Of a stretch of DNA of 64,000 nucleotides, positions 24,301 to 36,300 are shown piece after piece. The first letter of the stretch is position 1. Each line of letters opens with the position of its first letter. The stretch lies in contig JARUPZ010000002.1 in assembly GCA_031213475.1 (NCBI GenBank), forward strand, positions 744,001-808,000, read 5' to 3'. Under the pieces are notes generated by a model, which worked only from the letters and a program-made list of their open reading frames with translations, searched no databases and was not told the DNA's origin. The DNA is from Nereocystis luetkeana (lineage: Eukaryota > Sar > Phaeophyceae > Laminariales > Laminariaceae). The position numbers and the translations under genes are program-made.

Positions 24301-27300
24301 AAATACCAAGGAGAGGAAGATACCGGCATGAGACTTATGGCAATGGGAACGCAAAGTTTAAATTTAAAGTTTTCTTCCAAACATACGTCGTATTGCTTGC
24401 AGCGAACAGCCGAAGATATGCTCGTACCGCCGCTGTGGAAAGAATTAGGAAAACTAAAAAAAAAATTTTTTTGTTATTTCAAACGGCTGCAGGCGGCGCA
24501 ATGTGTTTTTTCTCGTTGCAAACTGTCAATACGCTGATGAAAATCAGCTCGTGCGACGATAGTATCCGATCTCGACATAGGCTCAGCCCACGGCCAACCC
24601 GCTTGGTGCCGGGCAAGGTCTACGAGTTTAGATGACGGCCTCGAAGATATCAGATGGGTCCATGGTCTAGGGGGCGAGAGCTTGCCAGCGGTGTTCTACG
24701 TTCTTCTCCCAAACCTGAAACTTTTATTTATTTATTTTTTGCCGAGACGGATCGATATTTCATCTGTTTTCTGCACACCAGCGACCAATTGTTTTTATAT
24801 TACGCCTGGCCGCACATATCACCGGCCATTGTGTGAACACGATGACCCTAGGGTAGGTCGGCGCCCCTAACGAGCGAATCCCGTTCAGAGATCATGACGC
24901 AGTCGTTGGTTTAGTCGGTCGATATCTGTCGAGGGCTCGGAATCTCGCCGCTTCGAACTTAACATCCCCCTGAGTTTTTCTGAAGCCGATGTTGAGCCAG
25001 AATTGCTCCTTTTGGGCGTTTCCAAATTTTTGGAACTTTCCGTTTCAATAATTGTGGTCGTAGCAGGCTTGTTCTGAACACTTCTGGTGGGTGTCGTTGA
25101 ATCTCCAAGTTTTTATGGAAACATCGCTTTCCCATTGGCGTAGGTCTAAGTGATGTTTCAGTTGGTTCGTTCGCTTGAACTTGGGAAGTTGTACATGGTA
25201 CATTACTTTCTTGGATTGAAAGAAAAATGTACCAGACGTGTTTGTCGCTGGCATGACGAAGATAAAACAAAATTGAAATCAGAGATGACGGTCAAAGCTA
25301 TGACCGCCCAAGAATAATCAGTGGCACAAGTTCCACAAAATCTAGCGCCATACGAGTACGAGTGTGATGAAAACATTTGCAGGCAGCCATGCTGTCTATC
25401 AACAGCAGTGCTCATACTCGTATAGAACTCGTATAGACTTTATTACATCTACCTCAACAAGTAATTTGTCCTTGCCACACTTGATTGAAGGGCCTTGCTG
25501 CGCTCTCAGAGCTCCCACCTGGAACACGCCTGCCTAACTCCATCTCTGGGAGAACCTTCCGGTCGTCCTTCTTCGATTACTTGCGGAACATTTTATCGTT
25601 TTTCCGAAAATCACAAATCAACTCAGCTCACACTAAATCCAAGACAAAAAAATCCCACACTAACTGCAAGCTTTTTTCAAGAGTCGACAAAAAGTCGAAA
25701 AAAGTATCTTCCCACCTCAAGTCACAATAAAAAATCTTCGTGAGAAAGCCCCTCCAACACTGAATTCAAGATAAAAAACTTTGGTTTCTCCTTTTTTTGT
25801 CTTTTTCGTTTTTTCAAAAAATCACACCCCGCTCAGCTCACCTGACACTGAATCCAAGACACGAAATCCCACATTAATTCGAAGTTTTTTTTCAAGTTTA
25901 GAAAAAAACGATGAATTGATCATCAGGAACTTGAGTCACAATCGAAAAACAGTCCAAGACTGAGCGAGAGAGCCCCTCCCACACTTGAGTCAAGATTAAA
26001 TCGTGTGGAGCCCGGCATGCTTCGTCCTGCGCCATTTAGCTCTTGGCATTTGCAAGTCGCCCATTTAAACACGTCACAAACCAGGCGTGGTTTTTCCTGC
26101 GCATGTAAACTCTTGGCATTTGCAAGTCGCTCATTGCGCCGCGTCATGAGCATCCTGTGTACTTGACACTTTGTTCAAATCTACTCCCTTGAACGAGATG
26201 GCCGCCCGCGAAGCAGAGCGCCTTGCATTACGTACTGGTACGTACCTGGTAGAGCTTAGCGACCAACACAGCAGTGGTTGGGAACTTTATGGTGTTTTAT
26301 CAGACGTCTACGAGCAGCGTGAGTGTGAGCGCCCGGCAGCAGTAGGGGTAGGATCATGTCGCCCCCGTGCCTGTGCCGCGCGTGGAACTCCTCGCATTCG
26401 ACCGTTGTAACTCGGACACCATGTTGTAAAATATATCACCCCCCTTAATCACGCAGTGGTCGTTGTCATTGTCGTCACGTTAGACCCTCAACATTTCCCC
26501 TCTCAAGCCCCAAGAGGTTTAATAAACATACACACGCAGTTTGCACCTGCTCCCGATTTTCACCCTGATTCCACCCCGGCCCGATCCCACCCGGAGACGA
26601 TTGAGCCCTCCGAACTGACCCTCTGGGTATGGGTTTGGCCGCTGCCGGGGCCCGCCGTGCACCCTGATCTCATGCCGATATGTCGACACCTAATCGACGG
26701 TCAGCCACAGCCAGCAAGTAATTTGTAAACTGCCCTCTTATGAACAGGTATGTGGGGTTGCGACTCTGATGCGATTTTATATTGCGGTGCGATGCGGCGA
26801 AGCACTTGATGACGCACTTTCAGCGAATGCTGGTGAGATTTCTAATGGTAAGGCTACCCTTCAATGCACTTATCCTACCTACCCTCCCTCCTTTCCTACC
26901 TACCCTACCTACCTACCTACCTACCTACCTACCCTACTTACCCTACCTACCTACCCTTCCTACCTACCCTACCTACCCTACCTACCTACCCTACCTACCC
27001 TACCTACCTACCTACTATACCTACCTACCCTACCAACCTACCTACCTACCGACCTACCTACTTACCTACCCTACCTACCCTACGTACCTACCCTACCTAC
27101 CCTACGTACCTACCCATCTACCTTCCCTACCTACCCTACCTACCTACATATCTATACCATGCCGTATGTACACTTGTCGAGTCGTGTCGTTCTTGATGTA
27201 AATGTTGGGGTCAAACGCGGCCTCCTGCCACGGCCGACGGTTCCACACTTAGTTTAAGTTGAGCCTTCGTGCATACCCTCGAGAGGTCTCTCGCGTGGCT

Positions 27301-30300
27301 GGGCCTCTTTTGTTTTGTCGTTATGACGGCCCTCTCTCGTGCCTACGGTATATATACACTTGGCGTACCTTGTTTTATAGCTGGCACCTGGTAGAAGATA
27401 GCGCCCCTTATCCGAATACATAACGTACCAGGTATGTCCATACCGATACATAGTTTTTCTATCATTGATCCTATGTATTAATGTTACACGAAGTACATTG
27501 GTACACTCCGGACGGAAATATAAGAGCCTTTCGGGCGTTAATATGAAGATAAAACGGTCATTACTTACGCCCAGAGTGAGTATAGGCCCACGATTAAGAA
27601 CCGAGCCCAATGAGAACATTAGGCTCACTATTGACAACTTTTTTAGGGGCGCTTAGAACATGGGGTGTGCCCAGCGACGAGCGCTACTCTAAATACCATA
27701 TAATGGTCTATCCACAAGGTTGAAGAAGGATGGTGTCACGATATAAACTGTGAGGCTTGCTCAGATTACGTGGTTCTTGTCGGCGGGCCCATACTGTAAT
27801 CAAGTAATTGATTTATTTGGTATCACACTGTTCCCCCCCCAGTACTATTAATACTATTAATAACTGTATTATTTATTGTCCACGATTAGTCGACGTTTTG
27901 TACGCGGCACATACCTGGTAAAATACGCCCGGCATATCTTCTGATATTAATATGAACAATTAATAATTATTCATCACCATTTATTCACTGTCGTCTATTA
28001 CGGGGGACCATATTACATACCACTCCGCCCCTGAATATCAGCACTTTTTTATTAAATATTAGTGTAGAACAGGTTCTTATATTTGGGGATAGAGTGGTAG
28101 GACCTAAGGTACACACAAAAAGCCATATATTTCGTATTTTTTACTAACAATGTTTGGTCCTATTTACTATGGTCCCCCGTAATAGTCTCGTTAGCCCTTG
28201 ACGCTCGTAAGCCCTGCCAGTACCTGGTAAGTCGCGATCCAGGCGTGGGTCTGTGTGTTGTCTTGACATCATGCCGTTCTTCCTACTCGACGACATCAGT
28301 AGTACACCCAACATCAGTACACCCAGTGTCCGTCCTGACTCTTCGTCCTAACCCTTTTAGGACTGCAGTCTCGTTCTGGGGACAATCTGGGACAAACTAC
28401 TTGGAATTTGACTGGTGTGTCCCCAAAACGGGACTGGAGTTCTAAAAGGGCTAAGCAAGATAGATAAGAGAGATGCAAGTCCTGTCACATACGAATGTAT
28501 TTTATGTGATATTCCTGGTAATTGTGGCTGTACTATTGATACATACAGTACGCACTACTACTGTTGTGTACCGAGTATACAGACATATAAAAAATGCGCT
28601 TCATGCTGTAACTAGGTTGCAGTGTAGGCGACGAGCGAAAGTGAGAACAACAATGTTACCAGTATGTTCTTGGTGTTGTTTTTTTTAGCGCCATACCTGG
28701 TGGATCATTTATCATTTATTACTGAGTAGTGTCTAGCATTTTTTTATATAGGACGGGTTCCGAAAAGTCTGGAGTGGAACAATACATGGCGATTTTGTCG
28801 TTACCTTGTGCGTGTATGTATATATACGTATTTATATATCTGGTATAATATACCAGGTATCTGGTATGATTACATAACGTATCATATGTCCGCAGTATTT
28901 ACATACCAGGTATACAGAGGCCATCAACCAGCAAAGAGCAAAACACATATCACCGCCTGTCGAGGGACCGCGAAGTTCGATATAAAAATGCGTGTTCTGT
29001 ACGCAAGACCCGTTGAAATCACTACATCAATGCTACTGCTGCGGTACACCGCAGCACCGCAGTGATATCAACATATCAATAAACACGGTGCCTGCAAGAC
29101 TCCTGCTATTACACAATTACTGGGGACCATAGTTAATAGGACATGCGGTACACACAAAAACCTATATATTTTCATATTTTTTACTGTAAATATTTTGTTC
29201 TATTTACTACGGTCCCCCGTACTATGAATACCTGGTTTTTAATAAGAACAATGTGATGGCTGTGTCGGATACTCTGTATGTTACAGTAGCTGCTGTGTCT
29301 ACTTATATTTATATTGATGTACCAGGTATATATGATATGTCCCAGTATCAATCACGACTCGGCAACGTAATCACCGTTTGATGCTGACTTTCAGACTTGA
29401 AACGGAAGTTGTATTTCCATCCCGGACTGGAAAGTACCCAGGAGGAGCTTTCGTGGCTTACAACCCCGACTCCTGAGGTGTCTGTTAACACGCCCTTACA
29501 TACCTGCTACGCCATGAACCGTTTGTGGAATATTTAACGTTACCCCAACGTTTTCCGGCGCTTTTACACCATTTTGGACTATACTCCCGTTGTGTACACA
29601 ATTGGGGACACCTCACTTGGAATTAGAGTGAGATATATATATATATATATATATACCAGGTACACGATTGGGGACACCCACTTGGAATTAGAGTGAGATA
29701 TATATATACCAGTCTGACTCCAAATATAAGCCACATCTCCACGACTCCAAATGTAAGCCACATGTAAAAACAGTCGATTTTAGTGTGGGAACAGCATATA
29801 AACGGGGCAGCATGAATATCTGGGGGGGGGAAGTTGGTATACCGGTATATTTTTTGCTTCGCTTGATCTTCTTTTTTAGGTTTTTGTCTGCTATTAATAG
29901 TCTCCTTTTTGCTTCCCTGGTGTCCGCAGTGGTGGAGTGCGTATGCTTGTTTTTCGTTTTTGCCTCTGTTTTACTACCGAGGTATTTTTACCACTCCAGA
30001 GTTATTGGAGCCTGTCCTGCGACCACGGACTGCATTGTATTATGAGTTGATGTGAGAACAACAACAAAACAACAAACATGTTTCGGGGGCAGCGCAGTAC
30101 TGCAGTACTAACTGGGTTAACTTTCAAGCTTGATGTCCTGGTACCTACTGCTGCTGTATACTCGTGTTCGCTTGTATCGGTATTCTACCCGAGTCCTCGT
30201 GAACGGAGACGCCCAAGTGCGGTTCGTACTGGTGACTACTCCCCCGATATTATTCAAATTCGCGTGTTTGATGATCTCTGCTGGGACAATGACCTTCGAG

Positions 30301-33300
30301 ACCCGCCTATCCACCCCGGCCCAATCCCGCTCAGGGAGTTCCACGCGAATAATTATTTTCGCGTGCCCTGTGTTCGCGCTTCGATTCACTGGAGGGGCAT
30401 ATTCCCTTCACAGATGCGCACGAAGTTGTCCCACCACCACCACCTCGCCGTTTATGCCGCGGTCTTCTAATGTTATACCTGGTATACATGAGTAGTTATA
30501 ACAGCCTGCTATATTTATGGATTGTGGAAAAAGAGGCGCAACGCCAGCCCGTGTTCTGCCGCCCAAGCGCAAGAATAGTAGTTTCAGCTCCCTAATTTGC
30601 TGTAGCTTTGTATATGTAAACGGCCACCCCCCTCCGCAAGAATAGTTTTTTTTGTTATTCATTAGTTTAGCGTTGTATGAACGGCCACCCCCGCCGGTGG
30701 GGACGGGGGCGTTCAGGATTACACCAGGATTGTTGGCCTCGTTGAAGAGACAGCGGGACCTTTTTGGACTATTTAGTGCTGTTATCGTTTTATATGTATG
30801 ATACCTATACTTTTTCTCAGAAAGTACCAGGTATTGAGTATGCCATGCGACACACGTCACATCACTACCACGACTGCCGGGCAGGATTAACTATTACGGG
30901 GGACCATAGTTAATAGGACCAAATATTGTCTGTAAAAATGGTTAAATATAGAGGTTTTATGTATACCATAGGTCCTGTTAACTATGGTCCCCCGTAATAG
31001 TAAGGATATACAAGGCGCTTCGCCCCGCGGGCGGCCTACGCCGCCCGCTACGCTCGCTCAGGAAGAAAAAGCACATCGAATTTTACGCGAAGCAGACAGA
31101 AGGTCGCATGATTGAACATGTATATTTTTTATTGTTGTAGTTGCAAATTGGCGACTTGATAATGCCAAGAGTCACATGCCGTACGTACGGGGTATGGTAC
31201 TGATTTTCTTCTTTCGATATGCTGTATGTACCAGGTACCTGGTATGTACGCACGAGAAAGCACAGCATGGCACAGTAGCACCGCAAAAACAATGAAAATG
31301 AAACCGAAAAAATCGGAAAGAGAAAAAACTCCCCCGTCCCCTCTCATGTAATAATTGTCTGCCCCTGGAACACCTTGCACCAGTCAAAGAAGAGAAAATA
31401 TAAAAAATGAACAGCAAAGCTTCTCTCTCAGCCTCGTACGCCGCCCGCCCCTCTCTCGACCACCTCGCCATCGATTCGGTCCCGGTCAAGCTTTCCTCCC
31501 TATCTGTCACTGTGATCCCCGTTGCCCGCCCCGCGTGAAGCCAGGTGCTCACCGTGACCCTCGTTCGCCAGCTCGACGATGTCGATGGTCAGACGGCCTT
31601 CGTCTCTTTGTAGAGTTCAGCGCGGTCGTGAAAATAAGCACCGCTTGAATGTTAGCTTGCAATCACAAACGACTCTTATGGACACGTACATACTCAGTCT
31701 AATTTTTCAGAAGGAGGCAAAACATAGCCCATTCATGCTTCCCTTGTGTCTCGAGGCACCCACGACGCCTAGCCACGAAAACCGCGACCGCACTCCTTGC
31801 AACCCCCCCTCTACCCGCCAGCATCCGCCGACACCCGCGACGGCGCCGGGCTCACCCACGTCGCCGGGGTCCGACTACACAAACGCACACGAAACGGAAG
31901 AAAAAAAAAGGAAAAAAAAAATGAAAGTGCAAAAGAAATTTCGACCAGCCAGCGGGTGAAAAAAAGCCAAACAGAGCCTCTCTCAAACCGCTGAAAAAAC
32001 AAAAGCGACTTTTTCTTTTTCCGAATTTTTTTTCTATTGTTCCGGGAAAAAAAGTGTGGCACGAGAAGCAAGCACGCAAAAGGAGGCAAAGAACGCGAAG
32101 AAAGCAAAGGTCGTAGAAGCGACAAAAAATCGTGGGAGGCTCGCTGAGCGTGAAGCAGGTCCTTATAATCAAGTGATTTTAGGAAAAGGGTAAACGTAAG
32201 TATGTTTATGCGCGAGTCGACGACGGGAGAGAGTGTTGAACCCTCTTCGCGATGACAATGCAAGACACGCATGGTACCGGGGGGGGGGGGGTTATAGAGC
32301 CTGCTCGGTGACCCCGGATCTGAGTTATCTGAGTTACGACTAGGGATGAAGCGGAGAAAGAAGGCGAACATAGTCAATGGGATGGGACAACAATAAAAAT
32401 AAAACGAACCTCACATTTATTCGACTACGATATGGGTGTAGACGTGTAGACTGCCATCCCTTGGTGGTGGCGGTGCTGGGGTTGGAAGCTCGGCTGCTGT
32501 ATTCGTGCACAGCAGTGCTTTTTTCGAGTCTTGTTTGTTCCGGCATCGATAGTGCGAGAGCGCGAGTTGGCAAAAAGTGCGATGTGAGTCGACGAGCAGT
32601 GGGAATGCTAAATAACCGTACTGTGTGTACGCGCGTTTACGGTATTATCAGTATATCACACCCGGGTGATAAGGTAACACACCCCCTGGGACGAATTTCA
32701 GCGCGGAATTCCTCCAAACCATGTCTTAAGGGCGGCACACACCAACGAAAATGGTGGCTTTGGAAAGCTCTCGTGGAGATGTTTTCATGCACGCGTCGCC
32801 CTAGCGTTTCTATTCTCCGCTTTGTCGAGAAAAACAGCGTTCGCCCGTTCGAGGGGGTGTGCTACATTTTATCACCCGGGTGATATACTCGTACGGTAAA
32901 ACAATGGCACGTGTCATACCGGGGGGGGGGAAGGAACGACACCTGTGACCACGGCTTATTGTCCAGAAGACATGCCTAAAAGATAACACCTCCTATATTA
33001 CAGTAGTTCTACTACTGCTATAGTGTGATATGATACGAGTTGAGCTAGAATGTGGAAGTGATACTAAAAACGAACAAAAGCTGAACATATTCGATGGATT
33101 TCCACGGTATTTTTTTTACCAGGTATACTACGTACTGGTATTATATGCGTGTAGAATACCATGATATACATTTAAATACTGCTGCACCACTTGTATTTAT
33201 GTATATATTTTACGTGTTTTTTGTTTGTTCAACGAAAACCAACCGTATATGCGTACCGTCTATTTACTGCCTGTACGAGCTCGTACAGTAGTAGTTTGTT

Positions 33301-36300
33301 GTCATCCCGCGATGGGCCGCTCGCTGACTCGCTCTCTCGCGTTTTCTATCGCCTGCTGCTGTCGTGTTGTTCATTTTCTGTTCAACTTGATTGTTGTTAC
33401 GGATGAATAGTTGAAGCAGGAAGGCGTTGTGGAACACCACCGAGACAGGTTTGCTCAAGCAGCGGGGGAATGGCGGGACATGAGTTTCAGCGAACGTATT
33501 CCCTATGAGGACATGGCGAGGGCGGACAAGGATCGGCATCAGAAGGACCTCGACATTGCGAGCAGGAACCTTAACGCTGCGCTCCTCGGCTCTGTTCCGA
33601 AGCATGGTGCGTGCGCCCGCCGGTCCGCCTTCCGCCCCCTCCCTCGTCAGTTGCCTCCTGCTATCATACGTTTGATGATATCCGTTTCCCTTTCACGCGT
33701 TTTGTTTGTTTTGTCGATTTCCCTTTTTTTTTTTACGAGTACGCGTTTGTTTGTTTCTTCGGTTGATTTGTCTTACTGTACATGCGTTAGGGTTTTTGTC
33801 CACCCCTTGGCCTGTTGTCGTATGCGACTTTTGAGAGACCTTTCAGGTATGTTTTGCGTTTTGTTTTGTTGTCCTGCACGTATGCACGTTTGGGCGTGCG
33901 CGAAGTTGTCGACGTTTTCGTGATTTTCGCCTCTACCAACACAGCACTGATTACTCACCTGTTTGAAGGTTTCGTCCATATGCACTTGAAGCGTAACCTG
34001 TCGCCGAAGAAATAGTTTCTTCTTCTTTTTGCTCTGATAGTGTAGCAGTCAGCAGGCGTTCTGCCTCTTTGTGCATCTATAACATAGTTACACTCTGTGT
34101 GACGGATTGGGTCGTTGCGCCGTGACCAAAACCTGATACTCCTCGTTCCGAGGCACTGGCAACGCCCGTGCTGACGCGCATATCACGAAGATACGTCTAC
34201 CGTTTTTCCCGTCGCTCCGTCGTCCACTTTTTTGGGGGGGAGGGAGGGGAGGTGCGTGGGAACATGCCGCTCGCGTAGAGAAGTACCCGGAGCGCAGTCT
34301 TCCCCTCGGGTGCTGGCCACACCTTTGTCCAAAAAAGTTTGTGAGCGACGAAATGGTCGAAAGTGTTGGTCAACAACAGCAGTAACGGTGAGAGGTGGAC
34401 AACTCGACTCTCCACGCAGTGCCGCAGACAAAGCAGCAGTTTGTTGTTCGTTGCTTGCTCCGTGATAACGAGTCAAAGCGACGCATTTTGCCTTCTGTAT
34501 CTGCGGACATTTGAGCAGGCCACCTGTTTCCCTCTTGACCTGGACGCTGCAAATGGGTTTTGAACGTGTCACCTCTCCCTTGCTTCTGTCCCTCTGTCGA
34601 TGTGTTTTGAGTTCGCCACCTTCCCCTCTTTTGGATGTAATGTCTGCTATACCCCCCCCCCCCCCCCCCCACCGCTCCAGGTCAAGGTATGTGCTCTTGT
34701 GTGGGTTTCCCAGGGCTTAAGGCGCTCGCTGCTAACTTCCCCCACGAGGACGTCTGCGCGGTGTGTAAAGAGGAAGGGGATCTGCTTTGCTGCGACTTTT
34801 GCCCCGCCACGCACCACATCACCTGCCTGGACCCCCCCATGCTGGCTTTGCCGTCGGTGAGCGGTTCCGTCGGTCCCGTCGTTCCGTCCGACTCAATCAT
34901 CCTACCGTTTTACAGTAGTTTGTGCTGTCTCTAACGTCCATGTCTTTTCCTGAACCCCGACAAACCACACCTCCAGCGTGAATGCTATATACCAGACCAG
35001 GTATACTTGCAGTAGTATCACACACAGCTTCCATGCAAATATGAGTTTTGAGGGAAAAAAACGATCTCTCGTCACAGCTGATGTGTTTTTTTTTTTTTCA
35101 ATATATATATATATACCCAGGAGAACGTCCAGTGGGCTTGCCCCGCGTGTTCGGCCAAGGTCGAAGTGACGGAGATGACCGCGCCGCAGCAGAAGCCGAA
35201 GCGGGAGCGTAAGGACGGCAAGAAGCGGCAGCGCGCGAGTAGCGCAACGGCGGGGTCGCCGAGAGGCCCCGGGGAAGACGCCGGCACCAGCTTTACCATC
35301 CCCAAGCGAAAGAAGGATCAGAAACGGGCGAAGGCGCAGGGGACGCCGCGGGGAGGGGCGTCGGCCCAGGAGGGGCTGGAGAGCCACAAGCCGCCGAGGG
35401 TGAAGACGGAGGGGAAGGAGGGAAAACCGGCTCGGGACGCGGCGTCGGCGAAGGGAGGGGGCGGCGGGGGCGGCAGCTCGGCCAGGATAGGGAATGCTCC
35501 GAAGCAGCCAAGAGTCTTGCCAAGGGTGGGTCTAGGGCTGGCGGACGCGGCGGCGGCGGAGATTTTAGCGATGCGCGGACAGGACGTGTGCGGCAGCAGG
35601 CATGCCAGGAGCCCCTCGAAATCGATGATGTCGCTAGCGGTCGCGGCGGCTTCGGTGGCGGCGAGCGAAGCAGCGGCAGCAGCGGCAGCGGTGTCGGCGG
35701 CAGCAACGGCGGCGGCGACCGCGGCCGCGGCCGCGGCTGCGCCGCCGCCTGCGCCTGCCCCACCGGCCCCACCCAAGGCGCTAGGGCTAAAAAAGCTTCT
35801 CCATCAGCGCGTCCAGTGTGACGAGGCGTCGGCAAACCCCACGTCGGCGTTCTCGCCCAAGAAGCTGTTGAAGCATCGCCTGCTGGCCGCCCAGGCGAAC
35901 CAGCTGCAGGCCTCGTCGGGTCCCGCCCCCACCCCCACCCCTGCTGCCGCCCCCGCGCTAGCCCCCACCCCAAAGGTGAAAGATGGCGGGTTCGGCTACG
36001 GGGTTGACGAGAAGAACGAGTCTTCGCCGCGGGGAGACCCCGCAACGACAGGAGGGGGGCCGTGCGAGGGCGGCCGCTTTGAGAGAGGGGGGGACAACGG
36101 TAGCGCCGGCGGACGGGGGAGGGGGGGGGGCGGCGGCGGCGGCGGCGGCGGCGGCGGCAGCGGTGTCGGTGGTGTCGGCGGGTTCACCGCGAGTCGAGAG
36201 GGGGAGGTTGTTGGGCGAGGGTTCGGCGGGGGAGCGACGTTCGGAGGCGGAAGGAGGGTGGTCGCTGCGGACGGGGCCACCGTGAACGGCGGACTTGCCG

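Larger units (their letters stand above)
18563..33410 (+). other. Giant 14.85-kb intron inside the HMG box
   Basis: The donor AG|GTATTG follows the helix-1 codons and the acceptor GATGAATAG precedes TTGAAGCAG; both are phase 0. The joined box reads as a continuous HMG fold. The intron contains four family A, two family B and two family C elements, a large inverted repeat, minisatellites and dozens of TACCTGGTA palindromes. No exon-like unit was supported in it apart from a weak coding-like patch near 31410-31620 and a minus-strand patch at 24990-25270. Confidence 0.75.

Noticed and set aside
24246-24635. 129-codon plus-strand frame in the giant intron
   Set aside because: No motif could be recognised and the composition follows local A-rich sequence; not enough to call a gene.
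26769-27257. Three overlapping plus-strand frames with Tyr/Pro/Thr repeats
   Set aside because: They exist only because the TACC satellite has no stop triplets; all three frames are open alike.
30078-30495. Two overlapping open frames of 120-130 codons
   Set aside because: Both are weakly protein-like with no motif and no splice sites matching the host gene.
35293-36285. Long antisense and shifted frames across the HMG-PHD tail
   Set aside because: Shadows of GC-rich coding exons; the plus frame continues from the PHD finger in phase.
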